From CAVOJV01 sp963696325 (lineage in GTDB: Bacteria > Pseudomonadota > Gammaproteobacteria > Competibacterales > Competibacteraceae): 52,763 nucleotides of DNA. A program made the position numbers and the translations under genes. Location of the stretch: NCBI GenBank assembly GCA_963696325.1, contig CAVOJV010000060.1, positions 1-52,763 on the forward strand, in the 5' to 3' direction. Positions 26,300 to 38,455 of the stretch are shown here, piece after piece (positions within the stretch are counted from its first letter, which is position 1; each line of letters opens with the position of its first letter). Below the pieces are notes generated by a model. That model searched no databases, had not been told where the DNA came from, and saw only the letters and a program-made list of their open reading frames with translations.

Positions 26300-27634
26300 T
26301 TAACCGTGGCGCTGAGGGCGAGGCCGTTGCGTGGGGGAGGTGGGCGCGTGGAAATCGCGGCGGCGCCCGCCTGTGTTGTCTAGGGTCCGGTGCGGGGCAA
26401 ACCCGTGGGACTTGCTGTCACGGTAGCCGCCTCTGGCCGGCGCGCTGCTCGGCCGGCGCGGGGCCGCCTTGCGGGGAGCGCCGCGGCGCAGTTCGCGGGT
26501 AGGCTCCAGGCCGGGGATTTCATGCACGGGCACGGCCTGGCCGGTGTAGCGCTCAATGCGCTCCAAATGCCTGGCATCCTGGGGCAGGGCCAGGGAAACG
26601 GCGATGCCGGAAGCGCCCGCGCGGCCGGTGCGGCCGATCCGGTGCACGTAGTCTTCCGGCGAACTTGGGCAGGTCGAAGTTGATCACATGGCTGATGCCG
26701 GCGACGTCAATGCCACGGGCCGCTACATCGGTGGCCACCAGCACGCGTAGCTTGCCGCGGCGCAGATGGGCCAGGGTGCGGTTGCGGTCGCTCTGGTTCA
26801 TGTCGCCGTGCAGGGCGGCGGCTCGATGGCCCTGGGCGCACAGGGACTGCGGCCAGATCGTCGGCGTCACGCTTGGTGGCGGTGAAGATGATGGCTTGGT
26901 CGAGCTGCATCGCTGAGCCAGGTGCTGGAGCAGGCGGTTTTTGTGCGCCAGGTCATCGGCCACGTGCAGGCGCTGTTCGATGTGTCGGCTGGTGGACCGT
27001 GGTGTCGGCGATCTCGATGCGCTGAGGCTCCTTGAGCAAGCGCTTGGCCAGTTGCATCAACGAGCCTATCCAGCGTGGCGGAGAACAGCAGGGTCTGGCG
27101 ACTGGCGGGAGTGGCTGCAGCGATTTTTTCCACGTCGTCGATGAAGCCCATGTCCAGCATGCGGTCGGCCTCGTCCAGGACCAATAGCTCAATGCCGGAC
27201 AGATCGATGCGGCCACGGTCCAGGTGGTCGAGCAGGCGCCCAGGAGTGGCGACCACCAGGTCCAGGGGGCCGGACAACTGCCGCAATTGCTGCCGGTAAG
27301 GCATGCCGCCCAGGAAACTGGCGGCGTTGAAGCGCAGGAACTTGCCGTATTTTCGGGCGGCCTCGATGATCTGGTTGGCCAGTTCGCGGGTCGGGGTCAG
27401 CACCAGCACCCGCGGTAGGCGCCTATTTCCCGTGGCCGGCGCGGTGAAGCGCTGTAGGGCCGGTAACATGAAGGCCGCCGTCTTGCCAGTGCCGGTCTGC
27501 GCGGAGGCAATGAGGTCCTGGCCGGTCAGGATGGCCGGGATAGCCTCAGCCTGAATGGGGGTAGGGGTGGTATAGCCGCTCTGGGCGATGGCTTTGTGTA
27601 GCGAAGGGTGTAGCTCTAGGACGTCAAAAGACAT
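26300..27634 (-). CDS. DEAD-box ATP-dependent RNA helicase (several frameshifts)
   Basis: A RhlE/DeaD-like helicase of about 440 residues. The intact first part holds the Q motif (TTPTPIQAEAIP), motif I AQTGTGKTAAF, Ia VLTPTRELANQI, motif II DEADRMLDMG and motif III FSAT. Downstream, other frames carry LAKRLLKEPQRIEIADTTVH, AIIFTATKRDADDLA, AALHGDMNQSDRN, LVATDVAARGIDVAGI and HRIGRTGRAGASGIA (motif VI), with an Arg/Pro/Ser-rich tail (GGYRDSKSHG, RRRDFHAP) typical of RhlE. At least four frame changes occur between about 27,040 and 26,640; all conserved motifs survive, so indel errors are likely. It may unwind structured RNA or remodel ribosomal subunits. No operon partner is evident. Confidence 0.82.
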
Positions 27635-27890
27635 TTATACTTTCCATAAGATAATGACGCGCAAGCAGCAGCGGAGTCCAGATAACCATACTGGCGGTGA
27701 GGCATGAGTGACTGCCACGGCTGGCGCAAGAAAACATCGTCGCCAACCGGACTGAAAATAGCGGTTTCAGGAGTACGAAACGCCGGAGGGTCAGAGAGCG
27801 ATGAGAGACTCAGAAAGGCCTATTACCTTTCAGAGCGGCCATCTTACGTGGTTTCCTGGTAGTCCGCCAGTCTTGCGGAGTATTTATTTC

Positions 27891-27918
27891 TTGACAGTGC
27901 GGTGGTTGAATCTATGTT
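27891..27918 (+). promoter_or_regulatory. Candidate sigma70 promoter
   Basis: TTGACA at 27891-27896 and TATGTT at 27913-27918 are separated by 16 bases, close to consensus spacing. It points toward the fadB-like gene about 520 bases on. Confidence 0.4.
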
Positions 27919-28280
27919 TTAAGATGCTCAATCACTGCAAATGCGCTACGTTGGCACAGCCACCCAGATTTCTACCCTAAGATCGCAATGGTTGTTTCCA
28001 TTTCTTATGCCGGTATTATGTGTGACTCGCGCCTTTTTATGCATAGGCTTGGGTGGGCGGTTCACGTTATGCCATTCGGGGTCCCAGTAGTTCTTGCCCA
28101 GCAATGAATTTTGACAACACAATACGACCGAGGGTCCTGTAAGGTATAACGTCAGTGCGCCGCAGACCCGCCGGAGTAGGGACGCTCTCCCAGGCGCCAT
28201 TACTGGCGCCGGCCGCCGGTGCCCAACCTGTTTGACATCAAGGAAATTGAACGACCGGAGCATGGTCGGCTTTAAAGTAT

Positions 28281-28343
28281 TGTCCGGGCGCTGGGGCGTT
28301 CGCGTCGAGCGCTTGGGTGCGCACGTTAGCCGGACAGTTTTTT
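28281..28343 (+). terminator. Terminator-like hairpin with T-run
   Basis: TGTCCGG (28281-28287) pairs with CCGGACA (28330-28336), with a nested GCGCT/AGCGC stem, then six T's at 28338-28343. It could end a transcript started at 27891, or act as an attenuator before the fadB-like gene. Confidence 0.4.
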
Positions 28344-28435
28344 GCGGATGACTCCATGGGTCGAGGTATCGCCCCGGCTCGACAGTTCGGGAGTCATCAA
28401 ATGTTTTGTACATACCGAGAGGAGTGAAGAATATC

Positions 28436-30805
28436 ATGAGTAGTGGTGCACACGTACGTAAGGTAGCCATTCTGGGCGCCGGGGTCATGGGGGCGCAGAT
28501 CGCCGCGCACATGGCCAGTGCCGATGTGGAGGTTATGCTGTTCGAACTGGCCGCCCAGGAGGGTGACCCCAACGCCAACGTGGACAAGGCCATCAAGCAA
28601 CTGGGCAAGATGAGACCCGCCCCCGCTTCGGCCAAAGACCGGCTCCAGCTGATCACTCCGGCCAACTATGATCAGGACCTGGACAAGTTGCGCGGTTGCG
28701 ATCTGATCATCGAAGCCATCGCCGAGCGTATGGAGTGGAAGGAAGATCTGTATAAAAAGGTTGCCCCGCACATCAACGACCAAGCGATATTCGCCTCCAA
28801 TACCTCGGGGATAGGCATCACGCTGCTGTCCAATGCGATGCCCGAGAACATCCGTCCCCGCTTCTGTGGCGTCCATTTCTTCAATCCGCCCCGTTACATG
28901 CCCTTGGTGGAGCTGATTCCGGGCGCGTCCACCGATCCCCAGATCCTCGACAGGTTGGAGACTTTCCTGGTCACCACGTTGGGCAAGGGTGTGGTGCGCG
29001 CCAAGGATAGCCCCAACTTCATCGCGAACCGCCTGGGCCTGTTCAACATCCAGGCGACCATGTACCACGCCGACCGCCTGGGATTGCCCTTTGATATCGT
29101 GGATGCGCTGACTGGCCCAGCCGTCGGTCGTCCCTCCACCGCGACCTTCCGTACCTCCGACCTGGTTGGTCTGGACACCCTGGCCAACGTGCTGGCTACC
29201 TCAGCGCGGGTGCTCACCAGCGATCCCTGGCAGAAGTACTACCATGTGCCCGCCTGGCTGCAGGGCTTGATCGACAAGGGCGCGCTGGGCAACAAGACCC
29301 GGGGCGGTATCTATCGCCAGGGCCCCAAGAAAGAGAGACTGGTGCTGGATGTCGCCAAGATGGACTATCGGCCTGTCGACAACAAGATCGATCCCGCCGT
29401 CAAGACCATCTTGGGCAACAAGAAAATGGGCGAGCGACTGGCCGCGCTGCGCGCCTCCAACGCGCCGCAGGCCCAGTTCGTGTGGGCCATCCTGCGTGAT
29501 CTGTGGCATTACAGCGCAGTAACGCTGAACAGTATTGCCGATAATGCCCGCGACGCGGATTTTGCCATGCGCTGGGGTTATGGCTGGAAGCAGGGTCCCT
29601 TCGAGACCTGGCAGTCGGCTGGCTGGAAGCAGGTCGCGGGCTGGATCGCCGAGGATATCGCGGCTGGCAAAACCATGTCCGACGTGCCGCTGCCGGCCTG
29701 GGTGATGGAGGTCGATGGCGTGCACTCGGACAAGGGCTCCTGGGCGCCCGAGGGCAAGGTCTATCGGCCGCGTTCCAGTCTGCCGGTCTACAAGCGCCAG
29801 TATTACCCCGAGCGGGTGCTGGGCGAGGCAGCCCCGAACACGGGCGAGACCCTGTTCGAGAACGACGGCGTGCGCGTCTGGCACCAGGGTGATGATGTTG
29901 CCATTGTCAGCTTCAAGAGTAAGATGCACGCGGTGGGCGAATCCGTCATCGAGGGCGTCCATAAGGCCCTGGATATCGCTGAGGACAAGTTCGCTGGCCT
30001 GGTGATCTGGCAGACTGAGCCGCCGTTCAGTGCTGGGGCTGACTTGGGCGGGATCGCGCCGGTGGTCATGATGGGCGACTTCAAGCGCATCGAAGGGGTC
30101 GTGGAACAGTTCCAGAACATGACCACCCGGTTGCGCTACTCGTTTGTCCCGGTGGTGGCGGCGGTGCAGGGCATGGCCCTGGGTGGCGGCTGCGAGATCG
30201 CCATGCACAGCGATCGGGTAGTGGCCGCCCTGGAGAGCTATGTCGGCCTGGTGGAGATCGGTGTCGGCCTGTTGCCCGCCGGCGGCGGTTGTAAGGAGTT
30301 GGCGCGGAGAATCTCCGTGGCGGCACCGGACAACAACCTGAACCCGTTCCTGGTGAAGGCGTTCCAGAATGTGGCGACCGCCAAGGTGGCGACCAGCGCC
30401 CAGGAAGCCAAGGACATGGGGCTGTTCCGCGACGGCGATTTGGTCGTCTTCAACCCCAACGAAATCCTCTATGTCGCCAAGGCGCAGGCCAGGGCCATGG
30501 CGGAGTCCGGTTACCGGCCGCCGCTGCCCAGTCCCGTCAAGGTCGCTGGCCGCAATGGTGTGGCCATGCTGGAGATGGGCATGGTGAACATGCTGGAAGG
30601 ACACTTCATGTCCGAGCATGATTACTTCTGCGCCCGCAAGATTGCCATGGCGCTGTGCGGCGGTGACGTGGAGCCGGGCACGGAGGTGTCCGAGTCCTGG
30701 CTGCTGAAGCTGGAGCGTGATGCCTTCGTGGAGCTGATCGCTCATCCGAAGAGCCAGGAACGCGCCATGCACATGTTGCAAACCGGCAAGCCGTTGCGTA
30801 ATTAA
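28436..30805 (+). CDS. 3-hydroxyacyl-CoA dehydrogenase / enoyl-CoA hydratase, dehydrogenase-first fusion
   Basis: This two-domain enzyme of 789 residues hydrates enoyl-CoA and oxidises 3-hydroxyacyl-CoA in beta-oxidation. The order is dehydrogenase first: ILGAGVMGAQIAAHMASADV (GxGxxG at residues 14-19), ASNTSGIGITLLSNAMPENI, GVHFFNPPRYMPLVELIPG with the catalytic His, and a SPNFIANRLGLF domain link. The crotonase domain follows from about residue 490, with PPFSAGADLGGI and VAAVQGMALGGGCEIAMHSD forming the oxyanion hole. E. coli FadB has the reverse order, so this is the FadN-type arrangement. GAGAGGAG precedes ATG 28436; earlier in-frame codons lack such a site. The thiolase gene follows by 103 bases, and the pair probably forms one transcript. 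Confidence 0.88.
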   Translation: MSSGAHVRKVAILGAGVMGAQIAAHMASADVEVMLFELAAQEGDPNANVDKAIKQLGKMRPAPASAKDRLQLITPANYDQDLDKLRGCDLIIEAIAERMEWKEDLYKKVAPHINDQAIFASNTSGIGITLLSNAMPENIRPRFCGVHFFNPPRYMPLVELIPGASTDPQILDRLETFLVTTLGKGVVRAKDSPNFIANRLGLFNIQATMYHADRLGLPFDIVDALTGPAVGRPSTATFRTSDLVGLDTLANVLATSARVLTSDPWQKYYHVPAWLQGLIDKGALGNKTRGGIYRQGPKKERLVLDVAKMDYRPVDNKIDPAVKTILGNKKMGERLAALRASNAPQAQFVWAILRDLWHYSAVTLNSIADNARDADFAMRWGYGWKQGPFETWQSAGWKQVAGWIAEDIAAGKTMSDVPLPAWVMEVDGVHSDKGSWAPEGKVYRPRSSLPVYKRQYYPERVLGEAAPNTGETLFENDGVRVWHQGDDVAIVSFKSKMHAVGESVIEGVHKALDIAEDKFAGLVIWQTEPPFSAGADLGGIAPVVMMGDFKRIEGVVEQFQNMTTRLRYSFVPVVAAVQGMALGGGCEIAMHSDRVVAALESYVGLVEIGVGLLPAGGGCKELARRISVAAPDNNLNPFLVKAFQNVATAKVATSAQEAKDMGLFRDGDLVVFNPNEILYVAKAQARAMAESGYRPPLPSPVKVAGRNGVAMLEMGMVNMLEGHFMSEHDYFCARKIAMALCGGDVEPGTEVSESWLLKLERDAFVELIAHPKSQERAMHMLQTGKPLRN

Positions 30806-30908
30806 ACCCGATCCACTGAAGCCCCAGGGCGCGCAAACCGCGCCGTCTGACCGGCGGCGGCAGGTGCGTCCCGGGGATGAATTTGCAAGCATCAGGAGAC
30901 ATAGAATC

Positions 30909-32102
30909 ATGAATAAACAGGTTCAAGACGCCTATATCGTAGCGGCACTGCGCACCCCGGTAGGCAGGTCCCGCGGCATGTTCCGCAACACCCGTCCCGA
31001 TGATCTGCTGGCGCACTGCATCCGCGGTGTGGTGGCCCAGTGTCCGGGCCTGGATCCGACCGAGATCGAGGATGTGATCGCCGGGTGCGCCCTGCCCGAG
31101 AGCGAGCAGGGCCTGGACGTGGCGCGCAATGCCGCCCTGCTGGCGGGGCTGCCGGTGGACGTGCCCGGGTTCGTGCTCAACCGGTTCTGCTCCTCGGGCG
31201 TACAGGCGGTCGCCCTGGCCGCCGACCGGATTCGCCTGGGCGAGGCCGATGCCATCATTGCCGGCGGCACCGAGAGCATGAGCATGGTGCCGATGCCGGG
31301 CGGCCGGCTGTCGGTCAATCCGAAGGTGTTCACGGTTCCCGGCATTCGTGGCCTGGCCTTTGGCATGGGCATCACCGCCGAGAAGGTGGCGGAGCGCTGG
31401 AACATCTCCCGCGCAGATCAGGACGCCTTTGGCGTGGAAAGCAACCGGCGCGCGATTGAGGCTATCAAGAAAGGCGAGTTCAAGGCGGAAATCCTGCCCT
31501 ATACCATCGAAGAGCATGTGCTCTCCAAGGATGGCCAGGCGTTGGAAGTGCGCACCCGCGTCGTTGACACCGACGAGGGTCCCCGCCCCAGCACTCTGGA
31601 GAGCGTCGGCAAGCTGAAGACGGTGTTCGACTCCAAGGGGTCCGTTACCGCCGGCAACAGCTCGCAGACCAGCGACGGGGCAGGCGCCGTGATGCTGATG
31701 AGCGAGCGCATGGTCAACAAGCTGGGCCTGAAGCCCAAGGCCCGTTTCGTGAGTTTTGCGGTCACCGGCTGTCCCCCGGAAATCATGGGCATCGGCCCGA
31801 TCAAGGCGATTCCCACGGCCCTGAAGCGCGCCGGACTCAAGCTCGAGGACATGGACTGGATTGAGCTCAATGAAGCCTTTGCCGCGCAGAGCCTGGCGAT
31901 CATCCGCGAGCTGGGGCTCGACATCAACAAGGTCAACCCCCTGGGCGGCGCCATCGCCCTGGGCCATCCCCTGGGCGCCACCGGCGCCGTTCGCACCGCT
32001 ACCCTGGTAAGCGCCCTGCAGCGTCACAACCTGAAATATGGCATGGTGTCGATGTGTATGGCGAGCGGCATGGGCGCCGCCGGTATTTTCGAACGCGTAT
32101 AA
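30909..32102 (+). CDS. Acetyl-CoA C-acyltransferase (3-ketoacyl-CoA thiolase)
   Basis: This enzyme cleaves 3-ketoacyl-CoA with CoA to acetyl-CoA and a shortened acyl-CoA. At 397 residues it has the nucleophile Cys94 in LNRFCSSGVQAVA, GGTESMSMVPMPGG near 118, the NEAFAAQSLAII segment, GHPLGATGAVRT with the catalytic His, and a final Cys in MCMASGMGAAGIF (often CxGGGxG). It partners the upstream dehydrogenase/hydratase as a beta-oxidation pair. A strong terminator follows its stop. Confidence 0.9.
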   Translation: MNKQVQDAYIVAALRTPVGRSRGMFRNTRPDDLLAHCIRGVVAQCPGLDPTEIEDVIAGCALPESEQGLDVARNAALLAGLPVDVPGFVLNRFCSSGVQAVALAADRIRLGEADAIIAGGTESMSMVPMPGGRLSVNPKVFTVPGIRGLAFGMGITAEKVAERWNISRADQDAFGVESNRRAIEAIKKGEFKAEILPYTIEEHVLSKDGQALEVRTRVVDTDEGPRPSTLESVGKLKTVFDSKGSVTAGNSSQTSDGAGAVMLMSERMVNKLGLKPKARFVSFAVTGCPPEIMGIGPIKAIPTALKRAGLKLEDMDWIELNEAFAAQSLAIIRELGLDINKVNPLGGAIALGHPLGATGAVRTATLVSALQRHNLKYGMVSMCMASGMGAAGIFERV

Positions 32103-32111
32103 AGGTCTGGT

Positions 32112-32136
32112 ACGGGCGGCGCCAGCCGCCCGTTTT
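32112..32136 (+). terminator. Intrinsic terminator after thiolase
   Basis: ACGGGCGGC and GCCGCCCGT form a 9-pair stem with a GCCA loop, followed by TTTT, ten bases after the thiolase stop. Confidence 0.75.
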
Positions 32137-32180
32137 ACACCGATTGAAGGTCCACAATTAACCATCCATAGAGAGACTCT

Positions 32181-33442
32181 TATGACCGACGTCGTCATCG
32201 TTTCCGCCTGTAGAACCGCCGTTGGCGCTTTCGGGGGCACGCTAAAAGATTCCACCGCCGCGAAGCTCGGCAGCGTTGTGATGAAGGAGGCCGTCAAGCG
32301 CGCCGGGATTGATCCCGCCCTCATCGACGATGTGCGGATGGGCTGCTTGCCTGGAACATCCGGACGCCCTGAACGTGGCCCGGGTTGCTGCCCTGCTGGC
32401 GGGGATCCCCGATACCGTTACGGCGGTCACTATCAACCGGGTATGCATCTCCGGGATGGAGGCAGTTCTATCCGGGGCGGCCATGATCAAGGCCGGGGAT
32501 GGCCGATGTCATCCTCGGGGGTGGCGTCGAACACATGTCCGGTGCCCAATATGCGGCCGAAGGTGCACGCTGGGGGTGCCGGCTGCAGGACCAGCCCTCG
32601 TGGACACGATGATTCATGCGCTTCATGCCGGCTCGCAGGTGTTGCCCCGGCCGGAATCGGGCAGCGGCATCGAAAATGCGGGCTGCCCCGCGAGTTTTTC
32701 AAGGGTAAGCCCTACATCATGGGGCATACCGCCGAATTCATCGCCCAGATGCTCAACATCAGCCGGGAAGAAATGGACGAAGTCGCCCTGCGCAGCCACA
32801 ACAACGCGGAGCGGGCCACCAAGGAAGGGGATTTCAAGGAAGAGATCGTGCCTGTCGAGATTCCTCAGAAGAAGGGCAAACCCCCGATCATCTTCGACAA
32901 GGACGAGCATTTCCGGCCCGGCATTACCCTGGAGCAGCTTGCCGCCCTGCCGCCTGCCTTTCTTCCGAAAATCGGGAAGGTCACGGCAGCCAATTCTTCC
33001 GGCATTAATGACGGCGCCAGCGCCATGATCATCATGTCCGCCGAAAAGGCGAAAGAGTTGGGCATCAAGCCCATCGCCCGGATCCGCTCGATGGGTCGTG
33101 GCGCCTGCCATCCCGCCGTGATGGGCTTGAGCCCGGTGCCGGCGGTGCACGATCTATTTAGGCGGGATGGCAAGCTGAAGATGGAAGATTTTGAACTCAT
33201 CGAGCTCAACGAAGCCTTTGCCGCCCAGTATCTCGGTTGCGAAATCGAGCTGGGTTTGAACCGGGAAATCACCAACGTGAACGGCTCCGGCATTGGGCCT
33301 GGGCCATCCGGTGGGATCGACGGGCTGCCGCATGATGGTGACCCTGCTGCACGCCATGAAGAAGCGTGGCAAGACCTTGGGTCTGGCGACCATCTGCGGC
33401 GGCGGCGGCGTGTCCATGGCGACTGCCATCGAAATGCTGTAA
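32181..33442 (+). CDS. Acetyl-CoA acetyltransferase (multiple frameshifts)
   Basis: A thiolase of about 420 residues that condenses two acetyl-CoA or cleaves acetoacetyl-CoA, as used for polyhydroxyalkanoate synthesis. The first part (VIVSACRTAVGAFGGTLKD) and the middle (MGHTAEFIAQMLNISREEMD, then DEHFRPGITLEQLAALPPAF and SGINDGASAMIIMS) are in one frame. Segments in other frames give ALNVARVAALLAGIPDTVTA, the nucleophile in NRVCISGMEAVL, ADVILGGGVEHMSG, DTMIHALHAGSQ, then LGHPVGSTGCRMMVTLLHAM and ICGGGGVSMATAIEML. At least five frame changes lie between 32,350 and 33,300, more than in any other gene of segment B. Real decay is possible, but all motifs are intact. Its own start lies 78 bases after the preceding thiolase stop, past the terminator. 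Confidence 0.72.
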
Positions 33443-33501
33443 CCAGTCTTTTATTAAAGGGAAAATCTATAATACGCTGAAGGAACTCGGAAAAATCAAC
33501 C

Positions 33502-33523
33502 AGGGGGCCGTATGGCCCCCTTT
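33502..33523. terminator. Bidirectional terminator
   Basis: AGGGGGCC and GGCCCCCT form an 8-pair stem with a 4-base loop, followed by TT. It separates the convergent thiolase and acyl-CoA synthetase genes. Confidence 0.65.
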
Positions 33524-33541
33524 GGTTTGATGGGCATGGTG

Positions 33542-35176
<1,635 letters not shown>

Positions 35177-35224
35177 GTTGTTTTTCCTTTAATTGGGTGG
35201 GTTATGTGGTCACCGGGCGCAACA

Positions 35225-35264
35225 CCCTAACCCTACCTCTTACGCAGAGGAGGGTAGGGGGTTA
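35225..35264. terminator. Imperfect hairpin between acyl-CoA synthetase and paaK
   Basis: CCCTACCTCT and AGAGGAGGGTAGGG pair with a bulge around TACGC. On the minus strand this follows the paaK stop at 35323. The TTACGCAG core resembles the ends of the 19.0-kb element. Confidence 0.35.
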
Positions 35265-35322
35265 ACTGCCTTCAGCCGTTAGCGAAGGTATTGAGCGAGG
35301 TTTAAAAGCGGGAAGGCTTGGC

Positions 35323-36630
35323 CTATCCCTTGGGCCGCTTGTCGATGACGCGTTTGGCCTTGCCCTCGGAGCGCACGATGCCACCGATATCCACCGCGAT
35401 CACCTTGGTGGAGATGCCGATGTAGGACTTGATGTCGTGCTGCAATTGTTTGGATGCCTTCTCGACGTCGGCGCGAGCGACGCCCGGCTTGCCCTCGATC
35501 ATCACGTCCACGGAGTCCAAGTTGCCTTCGCGGTAGACCTCGATGAAATAATGCGGCGACAAGGCGGGAATATGGAGGATGCGCTCTTCAATCTGGGTTG
35601 GGAAGACATTGACGCCGCGGATGATCAGCATGTCGTCGCTGCGCCCGGTGATCTTGGCCATGCGACGCATCGGGCGGGCCGTGCCCGGCAGCAGTCTGGT
35701 CAGGTCACGGGTACGATAACGGATCATCGGGAGCCCTTCTTTGGTCAGGGTGGTGAACACCAGTTCCCCTTCCTCGCCATCAGGTACTACCGCGCCGGTT
35801 TCTGGATTGATGATCTCCGGCAGGAAATGGTCTTCCCAGATGGTCGGGCCGTCCTTGGTTTCTATGCATTCCATCGCCACGCCCGGCCCCATGATCTCGG
35901 ACAGGCCATAGATGTCGGTGGCGTCGATGCCGGCGCGCTCTTCGATCTCGGCGCGCATGGCCGGGGTCCAGGGCTCGGCGCCGAAGATGCCGATGCGCAG
36001 GGAACTGTCGCGGGGGTCATAACCCTGGCGCTGAAATTCATCGATGATGTTAAGCATGTAGGACGGCGTGACCATGATGATGTCGGGCTCGAAGTCCCGG
36101 ATCAACTGGACCTGTTTTTCGGTCTGGCCTCCGCTCATGGGGATGACGGTGGCGCCGAGGCGCTCGACGCCATAATGGGCACCCAATCCGCCGGTGAACA
36201 GGCCGTAACCGTAGGATACGTGGATCTTATCGCCGGGGTGGCCGCCACCGGCGCGGATGGAGCGGGCTACCAGGTTGGCCCAGGTGTCGATGTCATTCTT
36301 GGTGTAACCCACCACCGTGGGTTTGCCGGTGGTGCCGCTGGAGGCATGCAGGCGGATGATTTCCGACATGGGTACGGCGAACAGGCCGAAGGGGTAATGA
36401 TCGCGCAGATCCTTTTTGACGGTGAAGGGAAATTTCGCCAGGTCCGCCACCGACTTGAGGTCATCCGGATGAACCCCGTGTGCGTCGAAGCTCTTTTTGT
36501 AAAAGGGCACATTGCCGTAAGCGTGGTGCAGCGACCACTTGAGCCGTTCCAACTGTAGCGCGGCCAGTTCATCGCGGCTTGCGGTTTCAATGGGCTCCAG
36601 CTCACCTTTCAGGGGTTGGTCAGACTTCAT
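35323..36630 (-). CDS. paaK: Phenylacetate-CoA ligase
   Basis: PaaK activates phenylacetate to phenylacetyl-CoA with ATP, the entry step of the aerobic hybrid pathway. The 435-residue protein has HASSGTTGKPTVVGYTKND (P-loop at 95-113), SYGYGLFTGGLGAHYGVERL near 150, IFGAEPWTPAMR near 218, DIYGLSEIMGPGVAMEC near 245 (the aromatic-pocket-adjacent SE motif), the hinge Asp in YRTRDLTRLLPG, and the C-domain GRSDDMLIIRGVNVFPTQIE. Length is normal for PaaK. GGAGGAG lies before the ATG. It is the last gene of the leftward paa operon, 155 bases beyond paaJ, a gap holding a perfect 15-base tandem repeat. Confidence 0.95.
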   Translation of the reverse strand: MKSDQPLKGELEPIETASRDELAALQLERLKWSLHHAYGNVPFYKKSFDAHGVHPDDLKSVADLAKFPFTVKKDLRDHYPFGLFAVPMSEIIRLHASSGTTGKPTVVGYTKNDIDTWANLVARSIRAGGGHPGDKIHVSYGYGLFTGGLGAHYGVERLGATVIPMSGGQTEKQVQLIRDFEPDIIMVTPSYMLNIIDEFQRQGYDPRDSSLRIGIFGAEPWTPAMRAEIEERAGIDATDIYGLSEIMGPGVAMECIETKDGPTIWEDHFLPEIINPETGAVVPDGEEGELVFTTLTKEGLPMIRYRTRDLTRLLPGTARPMRRMAKITGRSDDMLIIRGVNVFPTQIEERILHIPALSPHYFIEVYREGNLDSVDVMIEGKPGVARADVEKASKQLQHDIKSYIGISTKVIAVDIGGIVRSEGKAKRVIDKRPKG

Positions 36631-36667
36631 AACTATACTCCTCCAAGTGTCATTCCGGCTTTTAATC

Positions 36668-36697
36668 GCCAGTTGTTGATAAGCCAGTTGTTGATAA
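36668..36697. repeat. Perfect 15-base tandem duplication
   Basis: GCCAGTTGTTGATAA occurs twice, back to back, 38 bases before the paaK start and after paaJ. It may be a recent slippage duplication or a paired binding site. Confidence 0.8.
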
Positions 36698-36785
36698 CAG
36701 GCGCTCGGTTATAAGGCTTTCCAGCATCCTGCTGGTTGGCTCCCTGGATACGCGCATTCCTTGCGCCGGCAGTGGCATAACCTCG

Positions 36786-37987
<1,202 letters not shown>

Positions 37988-37991
<4 letters not shown>

Positions 37992-38455
37992 AATTCGATC
38001 TCCAGGCCGGGGATTACCTCACCCTGAATGCGGTAGGAGCGGCCCCGAAAGTGAGCGATCACAGCGCCTGTTTGGTTGGTCACGGTGATGTCGTAAACGC
38101 CGGTGCGGCCGCTCAGCGAGCGCTCCACGCCGATGGCGGTGAGTTCATCGCCCAGACGGGCCGGATTGACAAAGTCGATGCTGCAGCCCGAGGCGACGGT
38201 CACGAGATTGCGACTGTTGCAGGCATAGGCAAAAGCCGTGTCCGCCAAGGCGAAAGTCATACCGCCGTGGCCAATGTCGTGACCGTTCACCATGTCCTTG
38301 CGCACCGTCATCTGCATGCGGGCATAGCCTGGACGGATTTCCGCCAGGGTGATGCCGAGCGCCTGGGCGGCATAGTCCCGTTCGTACATGGCGGCGCCGC
38401 AGGCTTCGGCGAGTTGCTGCGCCGTGAGTGAGAGAGACAGTGAGTCATCAGCCAT
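37988..38455 (-). CDS. paaI: Hydroxyphenylacetyl-CoA thioesterase
   Basis: A hot-dog thioesterase of 155 residues that releases CoA from dead-end ring-hydroxylated CoA esters. It has MTVRKDMVNGHDIGHGGMTF (HGG-type turn with conserved N-G-H), ALADTAFAYACNSR with the catalytic Asp, and DFVNPARLGDELTAIGVE. Its ATG overlaps the end of the dehydrogenase gene by eight bases, and its TGA overlaps the paaJ start, both signs of one operon. The start at 38455 is chosen because upstream in-frame codons lie inside paaH. Confidence 0.9.

Larger units (their letters stand above)
27635..28435. other. 800-base stretch without a gene; possible leader or small RNA
   Basis: No ORF with coding character is seen in this stretch. 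It holds a candidate promoter (27891) and a T-run-ended hairpin (28281-28343), both on the plus strand, and an AT-rich middle with TTGACA at 28111. A leader with an attenuator before the fadB-like gene, or an independent RNA of about 430 bases, would fit; there is no recognised family match. Confidence 0.3.

Noticed and set aside
29201..32324. Long antisense frames opposite the dehydrogenase/hydratase and thiolase
   Set aside because: Shadows of the high-GC coding strand with no family resemblance.
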